A stretch of DNA of 64,000 nt, from assembly GCA_033398695.1 (NCBI GenBank), contig CM065811.1:112019501-112083500 (forward strand), written 5' to 3'. The stretch comes from Orobanche coerulescens (Eukaryota; Streptophyta; Magnoliopsida; Lamiales; Orobanchaceae). Every line of letters starts with the position of its first letter. The stretch's first letter is position 1. The notes beneath the pieces were generated by a model. That model had not been told where the DNA came from. It did no database searches and saw only the letters and a list, made by a program, of their open reading frames with translations. A program made the translations under genes and the position numbers. This document shows, one piece after another, positions 44,302-55,167 of this stretch.

Positions 44302-46886
44302 ATGTTTGGAGGAAGACCAGATGTGTATGAGGCGGGTAGCATTTCCGCCGCCGGGGCTTTGACCGCCTGGGAAGAACTTTCTGCGGAATTTCATGTGGAC
44401 ACCGTCGTCGAGGCCATCCATGCCGGGATTGAGCCCTCGGAGATCGAAGTACTTTTTAATGAGGCTGACGCATCCAAGACGCTGGAGGCCGAGCGGATCC
44501 ATTCACTGAAATGGGAGGAGGCGGATGCGACGGCGCATTGGGAGCGGAACAGCGCGTTCGGCAAAGCCTTCACCTATTTTGCCGAACTCATGGAGAGATT
44601 AGACGACCCACTCCCCAAATTTAACTTTAATGAATACTCGATCGCCCATCCTTATGAACCTGTAAGGCGGACGTTGTTCCGGGCTGCTCGCCGCTCTCCA
44701 TGGACCGTTAGAGGGCGAGGTTCCATGTTCCTTCTGATGTTTGCCTCTACGTGCCTGCCGAGAACGAGCGACTCGATCAACCTCCCGAGGGCATGGTCAC
44801 CGCCAATGAGGAGATAATGGAGGCTGTACTGTGATTCTCGATGTCGTTCCCTGTCTCCTATCTGCTGACCGCCTGGAACGTGGCGCTGCTTCAATTGACA
44901 TCGAACGCCTGGCTGCAGATCATCTGCACCCTCACTCTGTTTGGTGGTCATCGGTTGTCCCGTCTTCCTTCGCCGTTGGAGATGAACCATCTCTTCAAAC
45001 TGACAGTTCAAAAAGGTTCTGTTGGCGGCTACCATATCCAAGGTCGCTCAGGCCGGGTGATTCTTGGAGTCCCGAATAAAGTGAGGGGCGATCTGTCGAA
45101 GTGCTTCTGGGTCGGCGGCGCGTGGAAGTCGGCAACGAGTGACAACCCGACCGACGAGTTGGATATTCCTACTGGCTTTCGGGAGAGGAGACTGAGTAAG
45201 GATTTAGACTCTCCCTTTGCTCGGACATTATATGAACTAATCTGATTTTGGCCTTCTTTTTGCAGGTGTCATTGTTCCGGTGGCAGGCGACCTCGCTTTT
45301 GATTTCGCGATCGTCTGGGAGAAGATACGGAGCCTTCCTGGCGATCACATAGACGCACGCCAAATCAATAACGAAGCCTGCTGGTTGGCTGTTCGGCTAT
45401 TTCGCTACCCTCACCATCTAAAGTTTCCAGGTACGAATTTTCGCGATCTTCTTTGACATGTCGATCGTTTTGATTGAGGAAGATCACTAACATTGCCGTT
45501 TGTTTTCTTTTGCGGAAATTTGCTTTCCTTGTTTCCCAGAGCCCCCTGCTGCGATTGCCATGTCTAATCTGGGGGTCATGAACTGTCTTTGCCAAGGGAA
45601 AAAGGTGAGCCGAGCTCCTGCTGCTCCGCTGCGACCGACCCTGGAGGCAAGACCTCTCCAAGAGCCTGTCGTCGAAGAGCAGGAGCCTCAGGGGGAAGAG
45701 CAACTTCGGCTTATCCTTAAGAAACGGAGGACTGTGGAGCCCTCGACCCCTGTTATTGCAGACGAGCCGCCGATCTATGTGCCTTCGATTTCCGCGATTC
45801 CTCCGGTGGAGGGGTCCACGCCATCTTCGGCTTTTCTTCAGTCCATGGCGACTGCTGAGGCAGAGACTTCGCATGGCAGGCCGTTCTTCGGCCGTGACCC
45901 ATAGAAGGTCGAGAGGTAAGCCTGGTCGTTTTGCCGAGTTATGAAACTTGTGTAGGAAACACACTTAACTCTTTTGCCATTTGTGCAGGATCCGCCATTC
46001 CGACCCAAATTGCTCGCCGATGGTGTTGGACTTCCTGTCGAGCAAAGCTCCTCGCGAGGTCAGCGATATCCCTTCCTACGTTGCTCGGGCTACTGCCTCC
46101 CTCCCGAAGGCCTGGATAACCAATATGGATGCGATCGCGCGCTGGTAGTCTGCAAACGCAATGCAGGCTACTTTCGCGCTGGCCCTCCAGATGGCGAAGA
46201 TGGCTGCTCAAGCCGTGCGGGACTTTGAGGGGCGGCCGTCCACCACTCGTACCCATGCGGACCTCGAAGTCGCAAGGAAACAAAACATTGAGTTCGCAGA
46301 TCGGCTCATGGCCATGAAGAAGAGCTCTGTGGAGGCAGCTAAATAGGCGAGACAGGATGTTGACCGGGCACGGGCGGCGACTGAACGGATGCGGGACCAG
46401 ATGACTGAAGCCCATAGGTCACATGCGGCCGTGCAGAAGGAGACCGATCAGCTGAAATTGACCGTCACCCGACTGACCAGTGAGCAGACATCCTCGAAGG
46501 AAGAGGTGGCCACCAAAACTGCCGAGCTCGAGGGCATGAGCCAAATGGTTGCGGAGTTGAAGGAACAGCTGAAGGCGATTGAGGTCGATCCCTTCGTTAA
46601 TGTGGAGTAAATCAGCGAATTCGCCTACTACATGGCTTATGCTGACGCCATCCGTGCCGCTAAGAAGGGTGGGCTCGAGGTCGGCCCTTTGGCTGAAAAT
46701 TTCAAAGCCTATGCGCTGGAGCATCCTCTGCAGCCTGACTTCACCGTGCCGATCCTCGACCTTTCCGCGGATCTCGGAATCGACTTGAGCTAGTACCCAT
46801 TGCCGGACAACCTTGTTCATCCGGGTGCCCCGGAGGGTGAGGGTTCAGAGCCTGCTGCTGGCGATGGAACGGGCGCCGATCCCTGA
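44302..46886 (+). pseudogene. Antisense ORF, PF04195-like 'gypsy-type transposase' gene with introns
   Basis: Four coding segments in one conceptual frame. Exon 1 (44302-45195) begins MFGGRPDVYEAG; a frameshift near 44715 and a TGA at 44832 interrupt it. The core VCLYVPAENERLDQPPEGMV, then LTAWNVALLQLTSNAWLQII and CFWVGGAWK, resembles the plant 'putative gypsy type transposase' domain. Introns: 45196-45265, 45431-45539 and 45916-45988, each GT..AG. The frame carries across all three (for example KFP-E-PPAAIA). The last exon contains a coiled coil (about 46230-46600: ARAATERMRDQMTEAHRSH, KETDQLKLTVTRLTS) and ends at TGA 46884. In-frame stops at 45902, 46146, 46344, 46608 and 46791 show decay. 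Function is unknown; similar proteins are known as accessory frames of Tat elements. Confidence 0.72.
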
Positions 46887-47499
46887 GCTTTTCTACTTTT
46901 TACTTCTATTTTTTTTTAGCTTTTGTTGTATTTTTACCTTCGGGCGACCGTGTTTGTATTTGTATTCCAAGTAATGAAATGAATATTTGCTTCTCTGATT
47001 TCTTGCTTGAGTGATTGTCTTTCTGAGTCTTTTGCATGAATTTTATACAAGTGTTTGAGGAACGGTCGTCGTGAGTACAACTCCAAGTGAATTGATAAAC
47101 TCATACTGGTAACTTTAGAAAAAAGTCGATCGTTGCATATATATCAGAACAATGCCGATCGTCGTACGTGTATTTGAGTAAAGACGATCGTATCCTTTAC
47201 ATAAGGATTTACAAGGCTGAAGAACTGAACAGACATTAAAGGGCACTAACGAATGGAAATAACGGAATTATATATAGCTCCGCTCTTCCCCTTGTTTTTG
47301 TTTACTTAGTGAAAGTAAGGGGACGAAAATAAATCATTTACTGAGCGATCTTCAATTTTGAAGATTCCTCGAGGAAGGCCGACCATCCCGGCCTAGAGGA
47401 ACCGTGCACAATCACGGAGTTCGATGGAACCGACCCCTGCGATCATGTCTTGCGCACGAGCAACATTCCGCCTGATGGCTAACTTCTCACGACTCACTT
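46887..47499 (+). other. Downstream region of the antisense ORF
   Basis: No frame. A T-rich stretch follows the stop and AATGAAATGAATA near 46973 could be a poly(A) signal region. The tandem repeats begin downstream. Confidence 0.4.
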
Positions 47500-48290
47500 A
47501 ATTGTGAGGGTCCTCTGTAGGCTGCGCCCACCTCGTATTTAAACGAAGGGCGTACGGTCTTGGTCTGGAGGAGTCCTTGGATGGGGTGTCATCGGATTAA
47601 TCGAATTCACGACCGCAGCTTGCTAGCACTTTTCTACCTCGGACCGTCATGTTAGATGGCGATCCTCGACGGTATACATTGTGATGGGCGGAGGGACGCG
47701 TCGCATTGTCCGGGTCCACCATGTTAGATGATGGGCCTTTGAGGGAGGGCGAATGTGTCCACAGATCTATTTTGGAGGGTCCTTTGGCTACGCCTGCCAC
47801 GTATTTAAACGAAGGGCGAGTGATCGCTGCCCAAAGGAACCTTGCACGGTCAAAGAGAATGGTTCCATCGTCCTCCACAACCGTGTCGGCATTATTCTAC
47901 CTCGGACCGTCATGTTATATGGCGATCCTCGACGGTATACGTTGTGTCAGGGGAGGCGATCGCTTGCCTAGGTCCTTCATGTTGATGACGAACTTTAGAG
48001 GGTGAGCGAGTCATCCTCTGATTTGTTTTGGAGGGTCCTTCAGCTATGCTCGCCTCGTATTTAAACGAAGGGCGAGTGGTCTCTGCCCAAAGGAACCTTA
48101 CATGGACGGATCGTCGGTTTCATCGACCTTCGCGACCATGGCGGCACTTTTCTACCTCAGACTGTCATGTTAGTTGGCGATCCTCGACGGTATACGTTGT
48201 GCTGGGTGAGGCGATCGCTTGCCTAGGCCCATCATGTTAGATGTCGAACTTTAGAGGGCGAGCAAGTCATCCTCTTTTTCGAGGCATTGC
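47500..48290 (-). repeat. Tandem repeat, about 256-266 bp unit, three copies
   Basis: The landmark GTATTTAAACGAAGGGCG occurs at 47535, 47801 and 48057 (spacing 266 and 256). GGCGATCCTCGACGGTATAC follows in each copy. The first copy is the most diverged and a partial fourth ends near 48290. It lies between gag and the antisense ORF, where Tat-lineage elements often carry tandem repeats. Small frames here are artefacts. Confidence 0.85.
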
Positions 48291-48471
48291 TCAGGCAGTG
48301 GCCTTTGGTGTGACGTGGTGGGAATCGGGGAGAGACTTCCGAAGTTCCCACCTCTTGATTGAATTATATAGATCCGGCCACCGAGTTTGATTAGGGGGTC
48401 GAATCGTATGAGTCTTATGGCCTATCGCATTCGACTATGGCGATCGGTTAGGGAGATTGATGGGGCTCCGG

Positions 48472-49860
48472 CTAAGCCAATAAACCATCCAGCTTGCCCT
48501 CCTCGAACAATCTCCAGAGTTGTCTGAGGAAGTCGCGACATTGGTTGGTGCTGTGACCAGGACTCTTGTGGTAAGCACAAAATTTGTTGTGGTCCAGATG
48601 ACCGTTGTCCCTTATCGCCTTTGGCTTGCTTAGCGGTTCGCGCCCCTTGACGGCCTAAAAAATATGAGCCTGAGTTCGGTTGAACTTGTGGAGGAGATGG
48701 GCTTCCACCTCCTCGAAGGCCTTGAAACCACCAGGTGGCTTGGCGACCACCTTGTTGGATTTGGCGATCACCATCTTTTGGGCGGGAGGCGGCGTCTCCT
48801 CACCTAGGCGAAGGGTGAGCAGCTTCTGCCTGGCCAAAAAATCGGCTGCCTTGGCGCGGGAGATCGCGTAGGTCGGAGGGATGTTCTTCGTGAGGTGCCT
48901 AAACATGGGTGAATGAGCATAGAATCCCCCCAGGACCGAGTAGAGGGCGAGTTCGTTTCTAATGGGCTCGCCGATGAGGACTATTTCATCCACCCGGTCG
49001 ATGTACTCTGCATCAGACTCGTCTTCCCCCTGCCTTATTTTCATCATGCGCTGGCAGCCTTCTCGTCTGGCGACCTTGGCGGAAAAGTATGACGTGAAGT
49101 CGCTCTCGAGTTTCTCAAAGGAATTGATTGATCGCGGTGGCAGTGAGATGTACCACCAATGGGCCAGTTCGCCCAATGTTAACGGGAATATTCGGCACCT
49201 GGTCGCATCTGATGCCCCACATCCAGTCATGTAGATCCGGAACTTGCTCAAGTGGGTCTCAGGGTCCAATCTCCCCTCATACAAAGGTGTTTGAGGAGGA
49301 GCGATCCTTGGTTGTACGGGGGCAAGCTCGATGTGGACCGTGAGTGGCTCACTCGGTCCGATGATCTTTCTACTGGCGCCTGCCCCAGTTTCCATGAGCG
49401 CTTTCATCTCGTCGAGATGGCGTTGCATAGCGGCCATCGTCGTGGCGTGGCTGCTCGCGGCTAGGTGCTCGGATCGGTATCCGAGGCGACCAAGTACTGA
49501 TCCCCAGGCTCCACTGTTGACGATGTCTTTGCCGTGAGGCTCGATTATTCGGCGGATGGGAGCCAAACGGTTGACCTGTTTTTGATCGGGAGTTAGGTAT
49601 GACGAACTCCTGGTGACGGATTAGGACTCTGTCGTCTCGTGGTTGGGGCTAGAATGCCCCGGTCGCCACAATGGATCGCTTCCTAGGCGGCTGAAGATGG
49701 AACCGTCCCGCCTCACGGGCGCCTTTTCTCTTGAATTGGAGCTTTCTGACGATGGCTCGACCAGTAACCCCTTGAGCTTCCGTTTGCCCGCGCGGCGGAT
49801 GGCCGAGGGGGTTATAGCGGGCGCTTCGCATGCTCTCCGTCGCTCCCTTAGGATAGCCAT
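48472..49860 (-). pseudogene. Tat-like gag
   Basis: Minus-strand frame from ATG 49860 (MAILRERRRACEAP) to TAG 48472, about 463 codons, interrupted by two in-frame stops only (49621-49623, 48655-48657). The retrotransposon gag core is clear: YEGRLDPETHLSKFRIYM, FPLTLGELAHWWYISLPPRS, TSYFSAKVARREG, MKIRQGEDESDAEYIDR (about 49290-48970). After the second stop a CHHC-type knuckle CAYHKSPGHSTNQC (about 48565) follows, as in Tat-lineage gags. The frame stays open upstream of the ATG almost to the PBS (FEEHSLCSGRHFPAQSEP), so the original start may lie further upstream. Protease and RT do not follow. Gag would form particles and package the RNA; that role is from family knowledge. Confidence 0.85.
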
Positions 49861-50045
49861 GGCCTCCTCGATCTGTTCCGCGGTCTGGAACTGATCGAGT
49901 GAGAGGCCGGGTCCGTCCCTCGGGGGCGGGATCGAGAGTCTTGCGTCGCCGCGGCTGCCCTCTGCCGCAGGTTCGGGCTCGGATTGAGCCGGAAAATGAC
50001 GTCCGGAGCACAGTGAGTGTTCTTCGAAACGGTCGGAAAGAAAAT

Positions 50046-50073
50046 GAAGGTTCGAATCCTTCTTCTACCGCCA
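50046..50073 (-). other. Tat-like primer binding site, long tRNA complement
   Basis: Minus strand TGGCGGTAGAAGAAGGATTC then GAACCTTC. Its complement reads as a tRNA 3' end with T stem-loop GAAGG-TTCGAAT-CCTTC, acceptor strand TTCTACC, G and CCA. I cannot name the tRNA. It differs from the Met-type sites of all other elements here. Confidence 0.75.
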
Positions 50074-50075
50074 AT

Positions 50076-51066
50076 TGTTGTTACCCAAAATATTATTCGG
50101 AAGCGATTGCTGGAATGGATGAGTAACAAACAAAATGCGAGAGCACGTCCGAGGGAAAGTAAATAACACAAGATTTGTCAGGGTTGTTAATCCCGAGCTT
50201 GAATGCTCTCACGATATGTTATTAATACGAATACTTGGGAGTACAAATATTAATGTTAGAGTACAATTACAATGAGTGTAAAGAGCATAGGTATCTAGCT
50301 CTTGAGTGATGATGATTGCCGGAAGAACCAGAGATGATGCTCTGTGAGTTCTAATAACAAAGATGAAATGTTGTGTAGATTTCTGTGATTCTGATCCAGC
50401 TCTTGGAAGATTGATGGTTGCTGAACTCTCGTATGAAAACAACGGTTTTGTGAACTTCTGTAAGAAACAACAGTTTGTGCGAACTTCTGACCCATTTTCC
50501 AGTTGCTGGAGGTCTTCTATTTATAGGAGTGGAGGTAGCTGGGCGATCGCCTCTGCTGTATTATAATAAGCGGGCGATCGTCTTTAGCATATGGGTTGGT
50601 CTCCTTAGAGTCCGCAGCAGCTGCTGGCAGCCGGATGCACGAACCAATGAGAATACAACACGCGTCCGGAGTTGCTATCTTGGGAAGTCCCACCTAGGAC
50701 CTTTCGGCGGGTCTGTCGGTAAGTGAGGCAGTCCTTCTCGTTGACAGCTGTTGATGGGCTGGAGTCAAAGATCCTTATTCTGCGGCGCCATTCGTGGATC
50801 TGCATGTGGGTCCTCGCTGTAAGATCCGGTCTTCGTAGATATGACGTATGATGACCTTACACGTGGCATAGGACGGTCGTCCTTGGTCGAGCACCAGAGT
50901 CGATCGCTAGATGTAAAGAGGTGATCGCCTTGGATGTCGATCGCTCGGTACCTGATCTCAGTCTGGACTCTTCACTTGGCAAGTCTGCCTTGGATTATTG
51001 ATGCTGTCTTTGGTCGCTCGGCCCTTATGCCCATCGCTGTCGAGGCGTATAAATCGCCGTACAACA
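50076..51066 (-). mobile_element. Tat-like element 5' LTR
   Basis: 991 bp, TGTTGTTACC to CGTACAACA. The sense TATA TATAAATAG on the minus strand is at 50517-50525. The LTR pair shows scattered substitutions and small indels. Confidence 0.9.
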
Positions 51067-51071
51067 TACAT

Positions 51072-51768
51072 GTTGGTAGCAACTAGGTTGTGAATGTTTA
51101 TTCATATTTTATGAATGCATAAACGCGCTTAAATGAATTAATGTTCAAAGTGTAACATTAATCGCGAAAATTCTCCCACAACAAATTATTAAGTTTATAA
51201 GGTTTCAAGGTTTTCCTTCCCTCCATCGAGCTTTCGAAAAATTGAAATCCAAACCGGATGTGCTATGCTTCCGGGTTGTAGGCGTAGTCATTCGGGGAGG
51301 ATGGATAATTTACCGGGAGAGCATTGGATGCCTTCGGTTGGAGAAAATTTTATCCCTAGAAACCTGACAGGTTGTCGGATAAGGTTCAATTGTGAAACTG
51401 ATTTGCGTCGATGGTATAAACTTAACTTGTTCACGAACCATAGAAACCGTATAGGTTTAGGGGAGTTAACAAGGGGAAAGAGAATATCGAATCTTCCATT
51501 AGATGGATTAGTGTTGGACACCACTTTATGAAAAATTAATAGACTAGAAACCTGTTCGGTTGCCCTCTATTAAGATTTATAAAGAACTCGATCACCACTA
51601 TGTAGTAGAGCGAACGATACTTCCGGATTTCACAAAGAAGTGTGTTATTCCGATAAAAGTAGTGGGAGCTGGGTTAAAGAATAGAAAATACCTTAATTCT
51701 ATACTCAGATCATAATTAAATGAGTCACTAATTAATCTGTCGTACTTAATGCAGACATAACTCTCAAT
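51072..51768 (+). other. Copia-C distal leader
   Basis: Resumes at GTTGGTAGCAACTAGG and aligns with Copia-B 27542-28217. No conserved frame; small frames are artefacts. Confidence 0.85.
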
Positions 51769-52950
51769 ATGACAATGAACCCACTCGCAATTCTACTCAA
51801 AAGAACACCTTAATCAGACCTAACTTTGTGGATTGTCTCCGCAATCAGATTATAGTCCTCAGTATAGAGGCACTGGGATACGTCTTAGACACGGACATTT
51901 CGGCGCCTCTGGTGCGGACAAGTGACAATCAAGAAGAGATTGAAAACTATGAAAAGTGGGTTAAAGATGACGTAAAAGTCCGTGCTTATATGATGTCTTT
52001 TATGTCTAATGAGATTCAGAGAGCTCATGAGAAAATGACTTCTACTAGGCAGATTTTATCTCACTTAACCGAGCTTTATGGTGAGCACAGTCGAACTACT
52101 AGATGTGAGATATCCAAGCAACTGTTCGGTGTAAGGATGAAGGAAGGTGATAAGGTTGGGGACCACGTCCTCAAAATAATATATCTATGATCGAGAGATT
52201 GGAGGATCTTGATTTTAAGATGGATACTTCTCTCCAAATCGACCTTATCCTACAGTCTCTCCCTGATTCCTTCTCATAGTTTATAATGAATTTCAACTGC
52301 AATGAGATTGCGTGAAACTTAGCAGGGTTGATGAATAAACTAGTGACTAATCAGTCTCAGATGAAGACTCCGCGGATGAAGGAGTTTGCCCTTGCGATTA
52401 CTTCTGGACCTCGGAGGTCTAAGAATAAGAAGAATAAAACCAAGAAGCGGACAGGACCACAAGTCAAGGACCTTAAGGGTAAGGGCAAAGCCCCGATGGT
52501 TCCAAAGAGCAAGAAGAAGAAGGACACTTGTCTCAAATGCGGGGAGATGGGCCACTGGGCTAGAGACTGTCCAATTATTCATGGCGCTTTAGGTACAAAA
52601 CTTTTAGTTTTGGAAAAAAATTGTTCTGCTACTGTTTTTTCTACTTCTTGGATACTGGATTCAGGTGCTAGTTCTCATATTTGTACCGTGAATCAGGATC
52701 TGGAACAAAGTAGGAAGCTTGGAGCTGGGAAAATGATGATTACTGTCGGAAGCGGGCATAGTGTCGAGGCAACTGATATAGGATCACTTTTTTTGGGTTT
52801 AGAATCCGGCTTTGTTTTAACTTTGGAAGATGTACCTGTTTTGCCCAAGGGGCATAAAAACATTGTATCCATTCCGGTCATGGATCGGAAAGGCTTTTTA
52901 TGTTTTATTGGTGATGGTTCCTGCAAATTTATTTTAGAAATAAACTAGTG
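51769..52950 (+). pseudogene. Copia-C gag and protease
   Basis: Gag starts near ATG 51769 (MTMNPLAILL) but loses frame within about 12 codons. It resumes by 51828 and runs to 52190 (WVKDDVKVRAYMM, TRQILSHLTELYGEHS, KQLFGVRMKEGDKVGDHVLK). A broken stretch follows, then 52328-52948: KNKTKKRTG basic region, zinc knuckle CLKCGEMGHWARDC (about 52526), protease WILDSGASSHIC (about 52645) and LEDVPVLPKGHKNIVS. Its protease frame lacks the stop seen in Copia-B. Overall more broken than Copia-B. Confidence 0.9.
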
Positions 52951-53715
52951 GGCACTGCTACATTGTTAAATGGATTGTATCATCTAAACCTCTGTAACAA
53001 TGTCGTTGTGAAAACAATGACTAGGAAGCGTGGTAGGGATTAAACTAATCATGTTTTGAAATGGCAACTTAGACTTGATCATGTTGGTCAAACCAAGGTT
53101 TACAAAATGGAAAAAGATGGACTTATGGGTCCATTGGGATAGGATCCCTTTCATACTTGTGAATCTTGCCTTAAAGGCAAAATGACTAAGTCCCCCTTCA
53201 CAAGGACTTTTGAAAGCGCCGCTGATAAACTAAGATTAATCCATACCGACGCACGTGGTGCTTTGGAAGCAGCATGTGATGGATATTAGTATTTCATTAC
53301 GTTTACAGATGATCATACTAGATATGGTTATGTATACTAAATGAAACATAAATCCGAGGCCTTTGAGAAATTCTAGGAATTTAAGGCCCTAGTCGAGAAA
53401 CAAACTGGTAATCATATCAAAGCACTTCATTCGGACCGAGGTGGCGAGTATATGAGTGCGGAGTTTGATGAGTTCCTAAAGGAACATGGAATAGCATCAC
53501 AACTTACACCTCCACACACTCCTCAGTTAAATGGTGTGTTAGAAAGAAGTAACCGGACTTTGTTGAACATGGTCAGTTCTATGCTGGGCTATACTGACTT
53601 ACCGATTTACCTGTGGGGTTATACACTCCTGACTGCTGCTTATATCTTGAATTGATGTCCTTCCAACTTTGTTACTAAAACTCCACATGAGATGTGGGAG
53701 GACAGGAAACCAAGT
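52951..53715 (+). pseudogene. Copia-C integrase, truncated
   Basis: Shows LGPL or LMGPLG, CESCLKGKMTKSPF (about 53157), IHTDARGALEAACDGY with the first catalytic Asp, then a stop. SDRGGEYMSAEFDEF (about 53430) has the second Asp, and GVLERSNRT the Glu. The frame 53452-53655 ends at a stop (TGA for Arg in NRCPSK). The match to Copia-B ends at 53715, about 60 bp later, at a sharp junction. Confidence 0.9.
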
Positions 53716-54110
53716 AGCACCCACAATTAGTTCCACAATTGGTTTGTTAGGTTAGCAAAACCTGACTATCTTAGAGTGACAATCTAATTGTGCGTAGTGT
53801 TTAGACAGCCAATCCATTCCTAGGATGACGTCGTACTCTAATATTAGAATCACTACTAAATCGGCATAATAACAGTTACTGCTGATTATCACATCACATG
53901 CATAATGGACTTTATCCACTAGCTGACTAACTCCCATCGGGGTAGATACTTCTAGACATAATGGTAAGTATTCTAAAGTCCTATCAAGATTCTTAGAAAA
54001 ATGCGGTGCAACAAACGAGTGGGATGACCCTGGATCTATGAGTGTCCGTGTAAGTTGAATGGATATAAAGAGTGTACCTTCCACTACATCATTGTTTTCC
54101 GGTGTCTCCT
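53716..54110 (-). pseudogene. Gypsy-4 protease
   Basis: Minus-strand retropepsin-like domain: ISIQLTRTLIDPGSSHSF (about 54060-54010), with active site DPG for DSG, then LVDKVHYACDV and VILGMDWLSKHYAQLDC. The last segment to 53716 has stops. It is distinct from the Gypsy-1/3 protease type. Confidence 0.85.
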
Positions 54111-55167
54111 AGCCAGCTAGAGCAAACACTCATGCTGGGGCCTTCCCCTCGGTTGTTTCCTGGATTAGCTGCAATGGATGGTTTGTTCGTCGGAGTGTTC
54201 AAATCTGGCCATTCTCGGAATTGATGATCTGAACAGCCACAACGTAAGCACTTCCCAAGCTTCCTCCAACATAAATCTGACTTATGTCCCTTCCTGCCAC
54301 AATGGGTGCAAGGCGTTGTTGGTTTGTTGAGAATCGGTGCTTTTGCTCCGCTTGGACTTCCCTAAGCTCCCGTCCTTTGAAACTTTTGTGGTGGCTTTGA
54401 TGTTGGTCGAGTGGCAGACCTCTTGGCATTGTTGGAGAATCGGCTTTGTTGTTGAGCTAATCTTGCCGCTCCGCTTTCGATCCGGGTGGCGGCTACCACA
54501 GCTTCGGCAAGTGTCATTAGTTGAACAGTCAAAAGACTCTGTTGAAGTGATTGTCTTAGTCCTCGAGTGAATTTATACAGCTTATCTTCTTCTGTTGCCA
54601 CTAATCCGGGCGCGTATTTGGACAATCTGTTGAATTGGGCTTTGTACTGGGCAACTGTCATGGTTCCCTGCTTCAAATGGTAGAACTCATCTCGTCGGGC
54701 TTCTCTGGCTGCTGCCAACACATACTGGGTTCGAAAATCAGTCAAGAAGTTACCCCATGTCCTCGCATGGTTCTCTCTCGTCCAGCGCTCTTTGGTAATC
54801 ATCCACCAATCGTGGGCAGCGCCCTCTAGTCGGAACGTATCCAGTGATACACGTTGCTCATCGGTATATTGTAGGGCGTTGAAAATTCCTTCAATTCTTT
54901 CCAGCCAAAATTCGGCCTTGACATCATCAGGTTCTCCGTCGAAGTAGGCGGATTGAAGCACAAAAACCTTTCAAGAGTGCGATCGTGAGTTTCGTCGTTG
55001 TTTCTACTGTTTGTTGCTTGCTGTTGTAGGAAATTTGTCAGTTGAGCTAGGGCTTGGTCCATAGCATCATTTCCGTTTCCTCCTCGTAGGGAAGTGCGCG
55101 AGCAATCATTGTGATGTTGCTGCTCATCACGGTTCATACGAGGACGTCCACGCCTTCGGTCAACCAT
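54111..55167 (-). pseudogene. Gypsy-4 gag
   Basis: Starts at ATG 55167 (MVDRRRGRPRMNRDEQQHH). A frameshift near 54960 leads into the capsid core: FDGEPDDVKAEFWLERIEGI, LDTFRLEGAAHDWWMITKER, EFYHLKQGTMTVAQYKAQFN, LVATEEDKLYKFTRGL (54961-54540). The zinc knuckle CTHCGRKGHKSDLC is in another frame (about 54310-54265), followed by CLRCGCSDHQF. About two frameshifts separate the parts. Confidence 0.9.

Larger units (their letters stand above)
42792..51066 (-). mobile_element. Tat/Retand-like element with gag and antisense ORF but no pol
   Basis: 8275 bp with LTRs TGTTGTTACC..GTACAACA and perfect duplications TACAT (42787-42791, 51067-51071), inserted in the Copia-C leader. Orientation is minus: the PBS lies inside the right LTR and the purine tract inside the left. 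On the minus strand: 5' LTR, PBS, gag (49860-48472), tandem repeats (about 48290-47500), a spliced frame on the opposite strand (44302-46886), purine tract, 3' LTR. No protease, RT, RNase H or integrase motif was found. Gag with an antisense extra ORF is known for the Tat lineage of plant Ty3/gypsy, and gag-only elements have been described as TR-GAG. It would need enzymes in trans. Confidence 0.85.
40005..53715 (+). mobile_element. Copia-C, interrupted and 3'-truncated copia element
   Basis: Same family as Copia-B. It is inserted in the Copia-A 3' LTR (5' flank ACGTC). It contains LTR 40005-41850, PBS, leader (split by the Tat-like element 42792-51066), gag-protease, and integrase to 53715. 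It then stops abruptly within HEMWEDRKPS against Gypsy-4. RT, RNase H and 3' LTR are missing from the window. Confidence 0.92.

Noticed and set aside
47597..48240. Small frames of 70-100 codons on both strands
   Set aside because: They lie in tandem repeats and recur with the repeat unit.
48680..49537. Several plus-strand frames of 60-90 codons
   Set aside because: They are shadows of the well supported minus-strand gag and have no family motif.
50046..50073. A tRNA gene
   Set aside because: Only the T arm and acceptor strand are present, with no D or anticodon arm, and it abuts an LTR at the PBS position.
49649..50074. A 141-codon minus-strand frame beginning AVEEGFEPS
   Set aside because: Its start is the tRNA-complementary PBS, a known source of false proteins, and the gag frame runs on the same strand in another phase.
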